Positions 19,405 through 28,980 of a stretch of 61,746 nt of DNA are shown piece after piece; the stretch's first letter is position 1, and every line of letters begins with the position of its first letter. The notes under the pieces are model-generated. The model saw only the letters and a program-made list of their open reading frames with translations. It was not told the DNA's origin and searched no databases. Both the position numbers and the translations under genes were made by a program. The stretch is from Gammaproteobacteria bacterium (lineage in GTDB: Bacteria > Pseudomonadota > Gammaproteobacteria > Pseudomonadales > Halieaceae): the NCBI GenBank assembly GCA_030433415.1, contig JAUIMF010000012.1, positions 1-61,746 on the forward strand. Reading direction: 5' to 3'.

Positions 19405-20337
19405 TTGACTTCATTATCGCCGCTGCCCTCGCTCCACGCGATTCGCCAAATCCAGACGCAGCTACGCAATCGGTCCGTTGCCTTTGTCCTCAAAAACTTC
19501 TTCGACAGCCGGGTTCGGCGAACAAAGCATTTTCGCGAGTGGTACAAGATGCCCATGAATTACGCGAGGATTATGGAGCTGCCCCTCACCCATCATCTTT
19601 TGGCGGCCAGGCGCAGCGACAAGATACTGGATGTCTCCAGCCCAAAGCTGCTTGCACTGCTGTATGCAGAAGCGGGCTACGGCAACGTGGTGGCGGCAGA
19701 TCTTGAAGAGTATTTCCTGGGCGATTTTCAGGCTTACATCGAGAACGCCCAGGTGGCCGTCGCCACAAATGTGTTTGATGCGGCCGCGCATATCCCCTAT
19801 GCCGACGGGCACTTCGACAAGATCTTTTCGGTTTCGGTGCTGGAGCACATTCCCTTTGATGGCGATGTTCGCGCGCTTCGCGAAATGCTCCGGGTACTCA
19901 GTCCAATGGGTGCCATCGTTATCACCCTTCCCGCCTTCAAGGACTACACCGAAGAATGGATATCTGACTCTCCCTACTGGAAATCCGTGCAGAACGACGA
20001 GGGCCAAACCTTTTTCCAGCGACGCTATGACCAGACAACACTTCTGGAACGGGTCACCGCCGCCGGTGGCGTCATCAAGGACCTGGTACTGGTGGGGGAA
20101 CAGCCCGTGGAAGCCCCCCGCCGGGGCCCCGATGGCCGGATGTTGCATAACAGCTACTATATCGACAGGGTCTTCGGTGCTCGTCTGCTCAAACGAATCT
20201 CCCGCCTCTCCCGATTGCCGCTGCTGGACTACTTTGCCGAATCACTGGTGTCGAAAAGATGCCACTACCTGACCTCGGACTGGCAGGACCCAAACATACG
20301 GCAAGTCGCGCTGCGCATCGGCAAAGCTCCCGCTTGA
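19405..20337 (+). CDS. Class I SAM-dependent methyltransferase
   Basis: A 310-residue protein starting at TTG 19405, chosen because AGGGAG lies 9 bp upstream. The SAM region begins at DKILDVSSPKLLALLYAE (about 72-89), then VVAADLEE, and the post-II/III motifs HFDKIFSVSVLEHIPFDGD and LSPMGAIVITLP are clear. The first motif DVSSP departs from the usual DXGXG, so SAM binding may be atypical. Second gene of a rightward methyltransferase pair within the glycan island; probably modifies a glycan residue. Confidence 0.77.
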   Translation: MTSLSPLPSLHAIRQIQTQLRNRSVAFVLKNFFDSRVRRTKHFREWYKMPMNYARIMELPLTHHLLAARRSDKILDVSSPKLLALLYAEAGYGNVVAADLEEYFLGDFQAYIENAQVAVATNVFDAAAHIPYADGHFDKIFSVSVLEHIPFDGDVRALREMLRVLSPMGAIVITLPAFKDYTEEWISDSPYWKSVQNDEGQTFFQRRYDQTTLLERVTAAGGVIKDLVLVGEQPVEAPRRGPDGRMLHNSYYIDRVFGARLLKRISRLSRLPLLDYFAESLVSKRCHYLTSDWQDPNIRQVALRIGKAPA

Positions 20338-20374
20338 TGCGGCGCCGGACAGGCGGTGACCCGCCCGTTTTACG

Positions 20375-21508
20375 CTAGAGCACGGTCTCGAGCAGGCCTG
20401 TCAGCGCGCTGTGCCAACTGTGCCGATCGCCGATTTCCGCACGAATCGCTTCGATGGTCTCGCCAGGCGCGCGGGCCAGATCCATCGAGTACTGGGCGAC
20501 AAATTCATGCAGAGCGCTGATATTTTCCCGGTCCACAACATGTATGTAGTCGCTCTCCACCTCGTAGTCCTGCAGCGATACGACCGGGCGCCCGTGATCG
20601 AGGTAACTGTAGAGCTTCAGCGGTGATTCATCATGGGAACGGTCGCGGCGATACGGAATCAGGCCCACCGCGAACGTCGCATGGATTCGCGCGGTATCCG
20701 CCTGGCGAAACCGCCCAAAGAGTTGGACGCCGGGGATCTTGCTCAATGCCTCACCGACAGCGGAATCGAGCACCTCACCGTAGATCGCGACACGTTTACC
20801 ATCGCCCGTGGCCAGGCTTCGGATGAAATCCACGTCAAACTTGTCGGTGACAAATCCGGTAAATCCATACAGGTAGTCAGGTGTCGCGTTATGAGGGCTG
20901 GCGCGATCGAGCAGTTTGTTGTGCAAGGTGCATTTTTTGCCTGCGGGAAACCTCTGCAGGGCGGCGTCGGTGACGCCGGTTATCAGGTCGGCGTGTTCGG
21001 CCACATACCGATATTTTTCGGCAACCCTGGCCTTTTGCCAGGGTGAATACCGATTGTGCTTTTCAAAGTTATCAATCAGGTCATACCACTTGAAGTAATC
21101 GGCAAAGACGTCGTAGGTAACGGCGGCGATGGGATTGAAATCCAGCAGGACGTTTTTTGCCGTCGGGTCAAAACCCGCAAACTGGCGAATCTCTTCGAGA
21201 TAGCGCCCGTAGCATCGCCGTTTCCACTCGTCCCAGGCCAGGGGAGCGCTGGGGTTGTAAGACGTGCGGTCCCAGTAGCGCAGTCCGTCGAGTTCGCCAT
21301 TTTGCCCATGAGACAGAACGCGTCGTCTGAGCACGCGTTCCAGCACGTGAACCGGTCGATTTACCACCGTAAGGCCGCGCACCTGGGGATGCCGCCGCAG
21401 CGACTCAATGATCTGCAGGTCTCGCACGATGCAGCCGTAGGTGTCCAGAAAATACTGGTCTCGGTAAGGAAAGACGAGAAAATTGAACGTCGGCGTTTGG
21501 TCGCTCAT
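20375..21508 (-). CDS. Putative GT-B glycosyltransferase
   Basis: About 377 residues from the ATG at 21508 (MSDQTPTFNFLVFPYRDQYF). In-frame ATGs at 21559 and 21583 would overlap the upstream gene. A C-terminal Rossmann half is visible as RVAIYGEVLDSAVGEALSK, then GVQLFGRFR and VGLIPYRRDRSHDESPLK, where the E and K occupy the donor phosphate-binding position seen in GT4 and TuaH-like enzymes. No membrane segment. It follows the GT2 gene in a leftward pair and probably extends the same lipid-linked glycan. Confidence 0.72.
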   Translation of the reverse strand: MSDQTPTFNFLVFPYRDQYFLDTYGCIVRDLQIIESLRRHPQVRGLTVVNRPVHVLERVLRRRVLSHGQNGELDGLRYWDRTSYNPSAPLAWDEWKRRCYGRYLEEIRQFAGFDPTAKNVLLDFNPIAAVTYDVFADYFKWYDLIDNFEKHNRYSPWQKARVAEKYRYVAEHADLITGVTDAALQRFPAGKKCTLHNKLLDRASPHNATPDYLYGFTGFVTDKFDVDFIRSLATGDGKRVAIYGEVLDSAVGEALSKIPGVQLFGRFRQADTARIHATFAVGLIPYRRDRSHDESPLKLYSYLDHGRPVVSLQDYEVESDYIHVVDRENISALHEFVAQYSMDLARAPGETIEAIRAEIGDRHSWHSALTGLLETVL

Positions 21509-21542
21509 GGTCTGATGGAGTGTGCTTCCAGCCTCGCAGCGA

Positions 21543-22559
21543 TCACGAGCGGTGCTCATGCTCGGTGGTGGACGGGCCGCCATCGTTCCCGTCCAGCTCG
21601 AGTCGCTTCACGCGCTCCAGCGTCATTTCCATCAGCTGCCTGTTGGCAGCGATAAGGTCCGCTACCAGACCCGCCGTATAGGCAATAAAACCCATAATCA
21701 GCAGCACCCCGCCCAGCACGACGGATTGAATGTTTCCGGCACCACCGCTGGTGAAGTACAGGTAGACAAACCGTATCACCGGCAGCATACCGGCGATCGA
21801 GAGTATCGTACCCAGGTAAAAGAAAACCTTGAGGGGCTGGTACATGGCATACATGCGTACGATGGTTGTCACTTGCCGCTGTATGAAGTCCCTTGTGCTT
21901 TTGAATAGTCGGGATTTTCGTAGCTCTTTGTTCGTGCGCACCGGCACCGACACCACGGCCATATCCCGCTTACCAGCCTGAATGACGGTTTCAATGGTGT
22001 AGCTGAAAACCGAAATGATGTTCAGCCGGATCGCCGCATCACGAGAGAACGCGCGAAACCCGCTGACCGTGTCGGGAACTGCAATGCCAGCGAGGCGACG
22101 GACGACGGCACTGCCAAGGTACTGCAGCGCCTTCTTGACCGGAGAAAAGTGTTCAATAAGGTGCGTGCGACGGTCGCCGATAACGATATCGGCGCGATGC
22201 TCCAGGATGGGCTGCACTAGCAGGGCGATATCGGCGCCCACATATTGATTGTCGCCATCGGTGTTCACGATGATATCGGCGCCCGCTTCGAGGCAGGCAT
22301 CCATGCCTCGGCGAAAACTCCGTGCCAGCCCCATATTGCGCTTATTGCGCACGATATGGTGTACACCCGCCTCCTGCGCCACGCGAACCGTATCATCCGT
22401 GCTGCCGTCATCGATGATCAGCGTCTCGATCTGGTCGATACCGTCGATTTCGGTGGGCAGATCGGCAAGCGTGATCGGCAGCGTCTCTGCCTCGTTCAGG
22501 CAGGGAATCTGGATAATCAGCTTGATAGGTGCCTGCTTGATAGGGGGCTGTTTGTCCAT
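21543..22559 (-). CDS. Membrane-anchored family 2 glycosyltransferase
   Basis: About 338 residues from the ATG at 22559; the open frame runs upstream to 22763 but that extension is not GT-like. IQIPCLNEAETLPITLADLP and TLIIDDGSTDDT open a GT2 fold, and NTDGDNQY supplies the DXD. The C-terminal third has two hydrophobic helices, as in DPM1/ArnC-like polyprenyl-phosphate glycosyltransferases. It may charge undecaprenyl phosphate with a sugar for a periplasmic GT-C enzyme; the divergent neighbouring module (22773-25313) could be that enzyme. That link is inference. Confidence 0.82.
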   Translation of the reverse strand: MDKQPPIKQAPIKLIIQIPCLNEAETLPITLADLPTEIDGIDQIETLIIDDGSTDDTVRVAQEAGVHHIVRNKRNMGLARSFRRGMDACLEAGADIIVNTDGDNQYVGADIALLVQPILEHRADIVIGDRRTHLIEHFSPVKKALQYLGSAVVRRLAGIAVPDTVSGFRAFSRDAAIRLNIISVFSYTIETVIQAGKRDMAVVSVPVRTNKELRKSRLFKSTRDFIQRQVTTIVRMYAMYQPLKVFFYLGTILSIAGMLPVIRFVYLYFTSGGAGNIQSVVLGGVLLIMGFIAYTAGLVADLIAANRQLMEMTLERVKRLELDGNDGGPSTTEHEHRS

Positions 22560-22772
22560 TCGAATGCTCGTGAGGATTGCTGATGGGCGCGGCCGGACCG
22601 CAAGTTGCGATGTCAGCTCGGCCTGTAGCGCCGCGCGGATGCGCCGCGAAATGGTCGTAATTCCCAACTGTTTACGAAGCAAAGCAACACTGACGCTGGC
22701 GCTACTCTGTCGCGACGCAATGGAGCGGATGATACCATTCGGGCTCACCTGGACACACGCCATGCCGATGTT

Positions 22773-23927
22773 ATGTTGCGGACAGCGTTGATTTGCCTTG
22801 CCATTGCGATAGCCCTTTTGCTGTCGGGCTACGCCATCCTTGGCCAGAAAAGCGCCGGGGAACCGGCAACCACGGCCAAAACTTGGACCAACCGCGATAT
22901 GGATGTCCTGGTTGGACTGCCGGTCAATGCCAGGGGCGTTGCCGCAGTGCGGCTCGACCAGAGCGGTCGCGGTGTCGTCGAAGTGGCAACTCGTAACATT
23001 GCCCTGGCCGACCTACCCTACCTGCAATTGCGCTTTCGCGGTCGCCCCGACGTACTGGCGATGATTGTCGGCTGGCGAACCGAGGCCAGTGGCCGCACCA
23101 TACGCAATCATCGCGTGGGCCTGTCGCCCGGCCGCGAGCTCTGGCTGGATATGGGCGACGTTCGTCACTGGCAGGGCCAGGCGACTTCGCTGGCCGTCGT
23201 TTTTCTTGGCCCTCCTGGCGGTCGCGTTGACCTTGAAACAATTTCGCTGCGGCCGCGGACCATCGCCAGCTCTCTTCGGGTACAACTGGACGACTGGCTG
23301 ACGTTTGTGCCCTGGCGCCAGAGTTCCATAAATGCCTATATCGGCGTCACGGCTCCGGGAAAAACCGCTTATCCGGTGGTGGTGCTCACATTGCTGTTTA
23401 TCATCGCATCGATGGTCTACCTGACGAGTACACGCCTCGGGCGCGGTCGGTCCGGGATTCGCTGGTCCGTGGTGGGCGTCATTTTTACCCTCTGCTGGAT
23501 TGCAGTCGACGGCCTCTGGCAATACCGACTCACGCAACAGGTCACTCTGACCGCGGAAACCTTTGCGGGTAAAAACCGGGAAGAAAAATTGCTCGCCACG
23601 AATGACGACTACCTGTTTCGATTCGCACAAGATGTGCGGCAGGCCATTCACACAAAAGACGCACGCATTTTTATCAATACAACCGACGACTATCTCGGCA
23701 TGCGTAGCGCCTACTACCTGTATCCGATGAACGTGTTCTGGGAGCGCCACGCCCGTGCATTACCCGCTTCGAAATTTTTTCAGCGTGGGGATTACATCGT
23801 GCTGCTCAATCCCGCCCTGGCCAGCCTTAACAGCGAAACCGGGGAGCTCACCTATGGAACCGGACAGATACTCAAGGTCCGGGCGATTTCCTCAACCAAC
23901 GTCGGCGCGCTGCTAGAGGTCATTTGA
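22773..23927 (+). CDS. Membrane protein, module component A (copy 1)
   Basis: A 384-residue protein I cannot assign to a named family. One N-terminal membrane helix (about 4-22) is followed by a roughly 170-residue extracytoplasmic beta-rich domain, a pair of central helices (about 205-250), and a soluble C-terminal domain. It is homologous across its length with the protein at 30276-31481: FVPWRQSSINAY aligns with FRPWSLSSINSL, MNVFW with LNVYNF and GDYIVLLN with DDYVLLLD. It is followed 3 bp later by the polytopic component B gene, the same order as in copy 2. The conserved pairing implies that the two products work as a unit. Confidence 0.75.
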   Translation: MLRTALICLAIAIALLLSGYAILGQKSAGEPATTAKTWTNRDMDVLVGLPVNARGVAAVRLDQSGRGVVEVATRNIALADLPYLQLRFRGRPDVLAMIVGWRTEASGRTIRNHRVGLSPGRELWLDMGDVRHWQGQATSLAVVFLGPPGGRVDLETISLRPRTIASSLRVQLDDWLTFVPWRQSSINAYIGVTAPGKTAYPVVVLTLLFIIASMVYLTSTRLGRGRSGIRWSVVGVIFTLCWIAVDGLWQYRLTQQVTLTAETFAGKNREEKLLATNDDYLFRFAQDVRQAIHTKDARIFINTTDDYLGMRSAYYLYPMNVFWERHARALPASKFFQRGDYIVLLNPALASLNSETGELTYGTGQILKVRAISSTNVGALLEVI

Positions 23928-23930
23928 ATC

Positions 23931-25313
23931 ATGTTGATGATTGTTGTGGCCCTGATGCTGACCCTTGCCTGGGGCGTTGCGTGGATTGTCCCGCTCACGG
24001 GCGAGCTGCGCCACGGCAGATTCGCCATTGTGCTGGGCTACGGCTGCTTTGCCGGATTAATTGGCGTGCCGGTGCTGATGCGACTGCTAAACCTTGGAGG
24101 CGTGCCGCTCCGCTTTGAATGGATTACCGTCACCGCGATTGCCACCGCGGTTCTGGGCGTGGCACTGGGTCGTCGCCTGTCCGTGTCTGGGCACCCGCGC
24201 CCACCGTTAACGCCCCCCAGCACCCGAGACTCCCGTTGGTATCAACTGGCATATCTCATGCTGCTTGCGTTGATCCTGACGAGAGTATCGTTGCTGTGCG
24301 TAGAAGTGGCCTGGCGCCCCCTATTCCCCTTTGACGCAACCATGCACTGGGCCACCAAATCGCGGGTCTGGTTTGATCACCTGGCGATCACACCCTTTGT
24401 TGAAAATGCCACTTGGCTGGAGGCGGCGGGCAGTGGCGTTTACACCGATCACCATCCGGACTACCCCATCACCACCCCTCTGCTACAGGTCTGGATAAAC
24501 GCGGCCCTGGGCAACTGGAATGACAGCGCCATGAATCTGCCCTGGGTACTGTGCTTCGTGGCGCTGGGCGCGGCGTTCTATGGTCAGGCCCGCGCGGCGG
24601 GCTGCTCATCAATGCTCGCCATGGTGTTCACCTACTTTCTACTGTCGATGCCACTCCTGAATACCCATGTTGGTCTGGCCGGCTATGCAGACCTCTTTCT
24701 GGGCACAAGTTACTGTCTGGCACTGATGGCGTTCCACAATTGGTCCGTCACTCGCCAACGATCCCAGGCGATCCTGGCGCTGGTATTTGCGTTGGCATGC
24801 CTGCTCATCAAAAACGAGGGATTCTTCTGGCTTCTGACCCTGCTTCCCGCGCTGCTGGTGGTAGTGATGCCAGCGAAGCGTTCCGTGGTCAGCCTGCTCT
24901 TGCTCGCCGTGGTGGCCGGCCTGACCCTCGCCTGGTTTCCACGCAATGTGGTCGTCGCTGGCCACTCGCTCGACGAGCTGAGCATTTACTTTCGGAGCAG
25001 CACCGTCAGCCCCACCTTTGACAGCTTTTTTATCTACGGCAGCTGGCACCTGTTCGCGCCGCTGCTGGTGGCGCTGATCGCGGCCACGGTGTTCGTCCGG
25101 CGATCCTGCTTTTATCCGTATCGCGGTGTGACTACGGCGCTCGCTACGGCATTTGTGCTGTTTCTATTTCTGTTCTGGTTTACCACCTACTCCTACGGGG
25201 CCATACACCTGACCGCAATCTCGCGCATCAGCCTGCAACTGGTTCCGGCGGCCACATTCTTCAGTTTGTTGTTGGCCAGGGCACTGCTGGCCGACGACCA
25301 AGAGCAAGCGTGA
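23931..25313 (+). CDS. Polytopic membrane protein, GT-C-like module component B (copy 1)
   Basis: A 460-residue protein with about 11-12 transmembrane helices. An early extracytoplasmic loop carries FDATMHWATKSRVWF, with an acidic residue placed as in GT-C (PMT/ArnT/GT39-type) glycosyltransferases, and a central LAGYADLFLG motif. The protein at 31471-32901 has the equivalents WDSWMNWEPRARIWF and MAGYADLILA. GT-C enzymes use polyprenyl-phosphate sugars in the periplasm; a GT2 that could make one is divergent next door. It could instead be a polymerase or ligase, since no clear Wzy or WaaL is present. Function is inference. Confidence 0.72.
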   Translation: MLMIVVALMLTLAWGVAWIVPLTGELRHGRFAIVLGYGCFAGLIGVPVLMRLLNLGGVPLRFEWITVTAIATAVLGVALGRRLSVSGHPRPPLTPPSTRDSRWYQLAYLMLLALILTRVSLLCVEVAWRPLFPFDATMHWATKSRVWFDHLAITPFVENATWLEAAGSGVYTDHHPDYPITTPLLQVWINAALGNWNDSAMNLPWVLCFVALGAAFYGQARAAGCSSMLAMVFTYFLLSMPLLNTHVGLAGYADLFLGTSYCLALMAFHNWSVTRQRSQAILALVFALACLLIKNEGFFWLLTLLPALLVVVMPAKRSVVSLLLLAVVAGLTLAWFPRNVVVAGHSLDELSIYFRSSTVSPTFDSFFIYGSWHLFAPLLVALIAATVFVRRSCFYPYRGVTTALATAFVLFLFLFWFTTYSYGAIHLTAISRISLQLVPAATFFSLLLARALLADDQEQA

Positions 25314-25339
25314 GCAGATAGCGAGCCAACAGCACCACT

Positions 25340-26083
25340 TCAGGCGTTGTACTGCTCCAACACCTCATCCACACCCCCAAGGGCCCGCAGTCGACCACCA
25401 TCAATCCAGGCTGCGCGATCGCACATATCGGCAATCTGGCGGTCCGAGTGAGATACCAGCACCACCGTCTGCTCGCCCGTAATGCGGTCACGCATGGCGG
25501 CAGCGGCTTTCTCGCGAAATCGACGATCTCCCACGCTCAGCACTTCGTCGATCAACAACACATCCACATGGGTCTGGAGCGCGGTGCTGAAGCCCAGTCG
25601 TGCCCGCATGCCCTGGGAGTAGGTTTTCACAGGCTCGTCAAAGGACACACCCAGCTCTGAGAACGCCTGGATCGACTCCAGGCAGGCCTCTGCCTGCTGT
25701 CGAGTGGCGCCCTGTAGCAGCGCTGACAATCGGGCATTGTCCCGGCCGGTGAGGTTTGGCTGAAAGCCCAGACCAAGCGTCAGCAGGCTACAGCTTGCAC
25801 CAGGCGCCCGGCGGATCAGCCCGGAACTCGGCGCCACGATCCCCGCCATCAGTCTTAACAGCGTGGTCTTACCTGCGCCGTTGCCCCCGATAACGCCCAG
25901 GGTTTCACCGCGGCGGAGCGCGAGGGACACATTGTCCAGAACGCGATGAATGCCGCGTTCAAAATTGGCCCGGCGGGCGTGGTAGGAGTGAGAAACGTCC
26001 ACCAGTTCGAGCATCACAGCACGGTTGCTGGTGGAGTCCATATCTACAGAATCCTGCGGTGCCGTGGTCGGAGTCTGGCTCAT
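25340..26083 (-). CDS. Polysaccharide ABC exporter ATPase (Wzt/KpsT/TagH-like)
   Basis: A 247-residue ABC ATPase of the polysaccharide-export subfamily. Walker A is GGNGAGKTT (about 64-72), the signature loop YSQGMRARLGFSTAL and Walker B VLLIDEVLSVGD. LGLGFQPNLTGRDNA is typical of the subfamily. It lacks the C-terminal carbohydrate-binding domain of long Wzt proteins, so chain recognition by this subunit is not expected. It overlaps the permease gene by 4 bp. Confidence 0.9.
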   Translation of the reverse strand: MSQTPTTAPQDSVDMDSTSNRAVMLELVDVSHSYHARRANFERGIHRVLDNVSLALRRGETLGVIGGNGAGKTTLLRLMAGIVAPSSGLIRRAPGASCSLLTLGLGFQPNLTGRDNARLSALLQGATRQQAEACLESIQAFSELGVSFDEPVKTYSQGMRARLGFSTALQTHVDVLLIDEVLSVGDRRFREKAAAAMRDRITGEQTVVLVSHSDRQIADMCDRAAWIDGGRLRALGGVDEVLEQYNA

Positions 26084-26856
26084 GAAGTAATCACCCTCAG
26101 AGCCAGGAACTGGCTGTTGCGGCGATAGACCTGCAATGTCAGCAGCGCCAGGACCGCAATCACCAGCCCCAGCACAGCCAGATGTACGAGATCGGGCACA
26201 TGCCCATACATGAGGACCTGCCGATAGGCATCAATAAGAAAGGCCAGGGGATTCAGCGTAAGCACCCAATCCGCCATTTGTGGATTCGGCAGGGCACGCA
26301 CGTCCCAGAAAATTCCCGAGGTGAACAGCAGGAATGTCATCGCCAGCCCGATGATCAGGGTGAAATCAAACACCAGGCAGACCAGGTAGGCACCAATGAG
26401 CGAGGCCAGCACAATCAGCAGGTACTGCACCACGAGCACAGGCAATATCCATAACCAGCTCGCCGACGCCGCGTAGCCCTGCGCCATCAGGTAGGTCAAC
26501 AAAAGGGCGAAGACCGCCAGTTGTCGGTACATGCCCTCCTGCACACTGGCCAGGGGGAACAGGGATTTGGGCAGGTCTATTTTCCCGATCAGGCCCTTGC
26601 TGGCCACAATGCTGCGCGATGCCTGAATCACCGACTTCGAAAACCAGATAAAGGTCAGCTTGCCGCACATAAGAAAGGCGAGAAAGTCCGCACGCTTGCT
26701 GCCCAGCAAAACGTCGAATACCACGTAAAACACGGCGACATACAACAGTGGCTCGATCAACCACCAGAGGTAACCAAAATAGAAACGCGCGGCATCGGCC
26801 TTCAGGGCCATGCGCGCAATATCATCAATCAGGGACAGGTAATGTCTGAGAGTCAT
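26080..26856 (-). CDS. Polysaccharide ABC exporter permease (Wzm/KpsM-like)
   Basis: A 258-residue ABC-2-type permease with six hydrophobic segments. [20 protein letters not shown] near residues 24-43 and [14 protein letters not shown] with the downstream [18 protein letters not shown] are family landmarks. With the overlapping ATPase it forms an exporter for a lipid-linked polysaccharide made in the cytoplasm. The presence of both this and a Wzx-like flippase in the island is notable. Confidence 0.9.
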   Translation of the reverse strand: MTLRHYLSLIDDIARMALKADAARFYFGYLWWLIEPLLYVAVFYVVFDVLLGSKRADFLAFLMCGKLTFIWFSKSVIQASRSIVASKGLIGKIDLPKSLFPLASVQEGMYRQLAVFALLLTYLMAQGYAASASWLWILPVLVVQYLLIVLASLIGAYLVCLVFDFTLIIGLAMTFLLFTSGIFWDVRALPNPQMADWVLTLNPLAFLIDAYRQVLMYGHVPDLVHLAVLGLVIAVLALLTLQVYRRNSQFLALRVITS

Positions 26857-27080
26857 GGCTCTGCTTCACGTCAGCTGGGGCGATTCTATCAATGTCGTGC
26901 CAGCCACCGCATCATGCCGGCGCACCAGGCTTGCCTGGCTCTTCAAACGAACGTCCAGCACAGCGACGATCCATCGCCGGCAAAAATCGGCTAGCATGCG
27001 CGCCTGTACAGATACTCCAGATCGCTGCCTGCGCCCGCGCGGCATTGGCTCGACGTTTCTCGCCCACACACTCAGGGAGC

Positions 27081-28049
27081 ATGGCTTTGACGGTGCACAC
27101 CAGAACCAGAACGCTCGTAACCGGCGGAGCCGGCTTTCTGGGATCGCATCTTTGCCGACGCCTGCTCGAAGAGGGCAACGACGTGCTCTGCGTCGACAAC
27201 TTTTTTACGGGCACCAAAGACAACATTGTGGATCTTTTGTCCAACCCCCACTTTGAGCTGCTGCGCCACGATGTGACGTTTCCTCTGTATGTTGAAGTTG
27301 ACGAAATCTACAACCTCGCCTGCCCCGCATCGCCGATTCACTACCAGCATGACCCCGTGCAGACCACAAAAACGAGCGTGCATGGGGCCATCAACATGCT
27401 CGGCCTTGCAAAGCGCACCAACGCGAGAATCCTGCAGGCTTCTACGAGCGAGGTCTACGGTGACCCCAAAGTGCATCCACAGCAGGAGGCGTACTGGGGC
27501 AACGTCAATCCCATTGGTATGCGTTCCTGCTACGACGAGGGCAAGCGCTGCGCAGAAACCCTGTTTTTTGACTACTTCCGCCAGCACCGTCTTCGCATCA
27601 AGGTGGCGCGAATCTTCAATACCTACGGCCCGAACATGCACGCTCAGGATGGACGGGTGGTCTCCAACTTCATCGTGCAGGCCCTCACCGGCGAACCGAT
27701 CACGCTGTTTGGTACGGGCCAGCAAACGCGCTCGTTCTGCTATGTGTCAGACCTGATAGAAGGCCTGATCGCACTGATGCGGACCCCCGACGACGTCACG
27801 GGGCCCGTCAATCTGGGTAATCCCACGGAATTCACCATAGCCGAGCTCGCCAACACGATTCTGGCAATGACCGAATCTTCATCACCGATCGTTTACAAGC
27901 CCCTGCCAGAGGATGACCCCCTGCAGCGCCAGCCCGATATCACCCTTGCGGATCAGCTGCTGGGCTGGGCTCCGACGATCACACTGGATGCCGGTCTGGC
28001 AAAGACCATCGACTACTTCCGTTCCCAGTTGGGCCCCGCGCCCCGATAG
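27081..28049 (+). CDS. UDP-glucuronate decarboxylase (UDP-xylose synthase)
   Basis: A 322-residue extended SDR. The NAD motif is [19 protein letters not shown], followed by VDNFFTG. The active-site region shows [14 protein letters not shown] and [10 protein letters not shown] (YXXXK with the R that UXS enzymes have), then [11 protein letters not shown] and [12 protein letters not shown]. Together these identify UXS rather than a 4,6-dehydratase. ATG 27081, TTG 27087 and GTG 27093 are all possible starts; AGGGAG at 27074-27079 best fits TTG 27087. It provides UDP-xylose or its 4-keto intermediate and lies directly upstream of rsmA, 24 bp apart. Confidence 0.88.
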   Translation: MALTVHTRTRTLVTGGAGFLGSHLCRRLLEEGNDVLCVDNFFTGTKDNIVDLLSNPHFELLRHDVTFPLYVEVDEIYNLACPASPIHYQHDPVQTTKTSVHGAINMLGLAKRTNARILQASTSEVYGDPKVHPQQEAYWGNVNPIGMRSCYDEGKRCAETLFFDYFRQHRLRIKVARIFNTYGPNMHAQDGRVVSNFIVQALTGEPITLFGTGQQTRSFCYVSDLIEGLIALMRTPDDVTGPVNLGNPTEFTIAELANTILAMTESSSPIVYKPLPEDDPLQRQPDITLADQLLGWAPTITLDAGLAKTIDYFRSQLGPAPR

Positions 28050-28073
28050 CTGCCCCGACTCGCTACTGCTGCC

Positions 28074-28874
28074 ATGGAAAAATCACTGCCACAACGCTCG
28101 CGCGCGCATCAGCCCCGCAAACGCTTCGGCCAGAACTTTCTTCGCGACCCTGCGATCATCGCCCGCCTGGAAGACGCCATCGCGCCGTCCGATGCCGACC
28201 ACCTGGTCGAAATCGGTCCGGGCCTCGGCGCGCTGACGGACGTGCTGCTCCAGAGCGGCTGCCGCCTGGATGCCATTGAACTGGACCGGGATCTTGTGAC
28301 GCCGCTACTCGCGGCGTTCAGCATCTACCCTGGATTCCACCTGCACAGCGCCGACGCCCTGAAGTTTGACTATGCCGCCCTCGCCGATGAAGGCGAGCAG
28401 CTGCGCATTGTGGGCAATCTGCCCTATAACATCTCGACGCCGCTGATCTTTCGTCTATTGGAGAATGCCGCCTTCGTCACCGACATGCACTTCATGCTGC
28501 AGCTGGAAGTGGTGCAGCGCCTGACCGCTGAACCGGGCAGCAAGCACTGGGGGCGCCTGGGCATCATGGCGCAGTATCGCTGCCAGACCGAGCTGTTGTT
28601 TGAAGTCCCCCCCGAGTCCTTCGACCCACCACCCAAAGTACAGTCCGCCATCGTACGCCTGACGCCCCACACCGAATCACCCTGGCCGGATTGCGACGAA
28701 GCGGCACTGGAGACCGTGGTGCGCGCCGCCTTCGCCCAACGCCGCAAGACGCTGCGCAACAACCTCAAGGCACTGCTCAGTGATGAGGATCTGCAGCGGC
28801 TGGCCATCGATCCCTCGTGCCGGGCCGAGACGCTGACCCTGGACCAGTTCGTCGCCCTGGCGAGCCTGCTGTGA
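28074..28874 (+). CDS. rsmA: 16S rRNA dimethyladenosine transferase RsmA (KsgA)
   Basis: Dimethylates two adjacent adenosines near the 3' end of 16S rRNA during small-subunit maturation. In the 266-residue protein KRFGQNFLRDP lies near residue 17, the SAM motif VEIGPGLGALTDVLL near 44, and the catalytic NLPYNISTPL motif near 117. The start is ATG 28074. In many relatives this gene follows pdxA; here it follows the glycan island and may depend on read-through from UXS or on a promoter inside it. Confidence 0.95.
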   Translation: MEKSLPQRSRAHQPRKRFGQNFLRDPAIIARLEDAIAPSDADHLVEIGPGLGALTDVLLQSGCRLDAIELDRDLVTPLLAAFSIYPGFHLHSADALKFDYAALADEGEQLRIVGNLPYNISTPLIFRLLENAAFVTDMHFMLQLEVVQRLTAEPGSKHWGRLGIMAQYRCQTELLFEVPPESFDPPPKVQSAIVRLTPHTESPWPDCDEAALETVVRAAFAQRRKTLRNNLKALLSDEDLQRLAIDPSCRAETLTLDQFVALASLL

Positions 28875-28980
28875 CAGCACCGGCGGTGCCGGATATTCCC
28901 TTCGTCCACTCCCCTTGCGCGCTCTTCCCGTAGCGCTTATAACGTCGAGGCCTGTTCTGGAATCCGCCGGACCCATCGTC

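Noticed and set aside
6467..28049. Island as a mobile element with transposase, integrase or terminal repeats.
   Set aside because: No recombinase gene or end repeats found; transfer is inferred only from synteny and composition.
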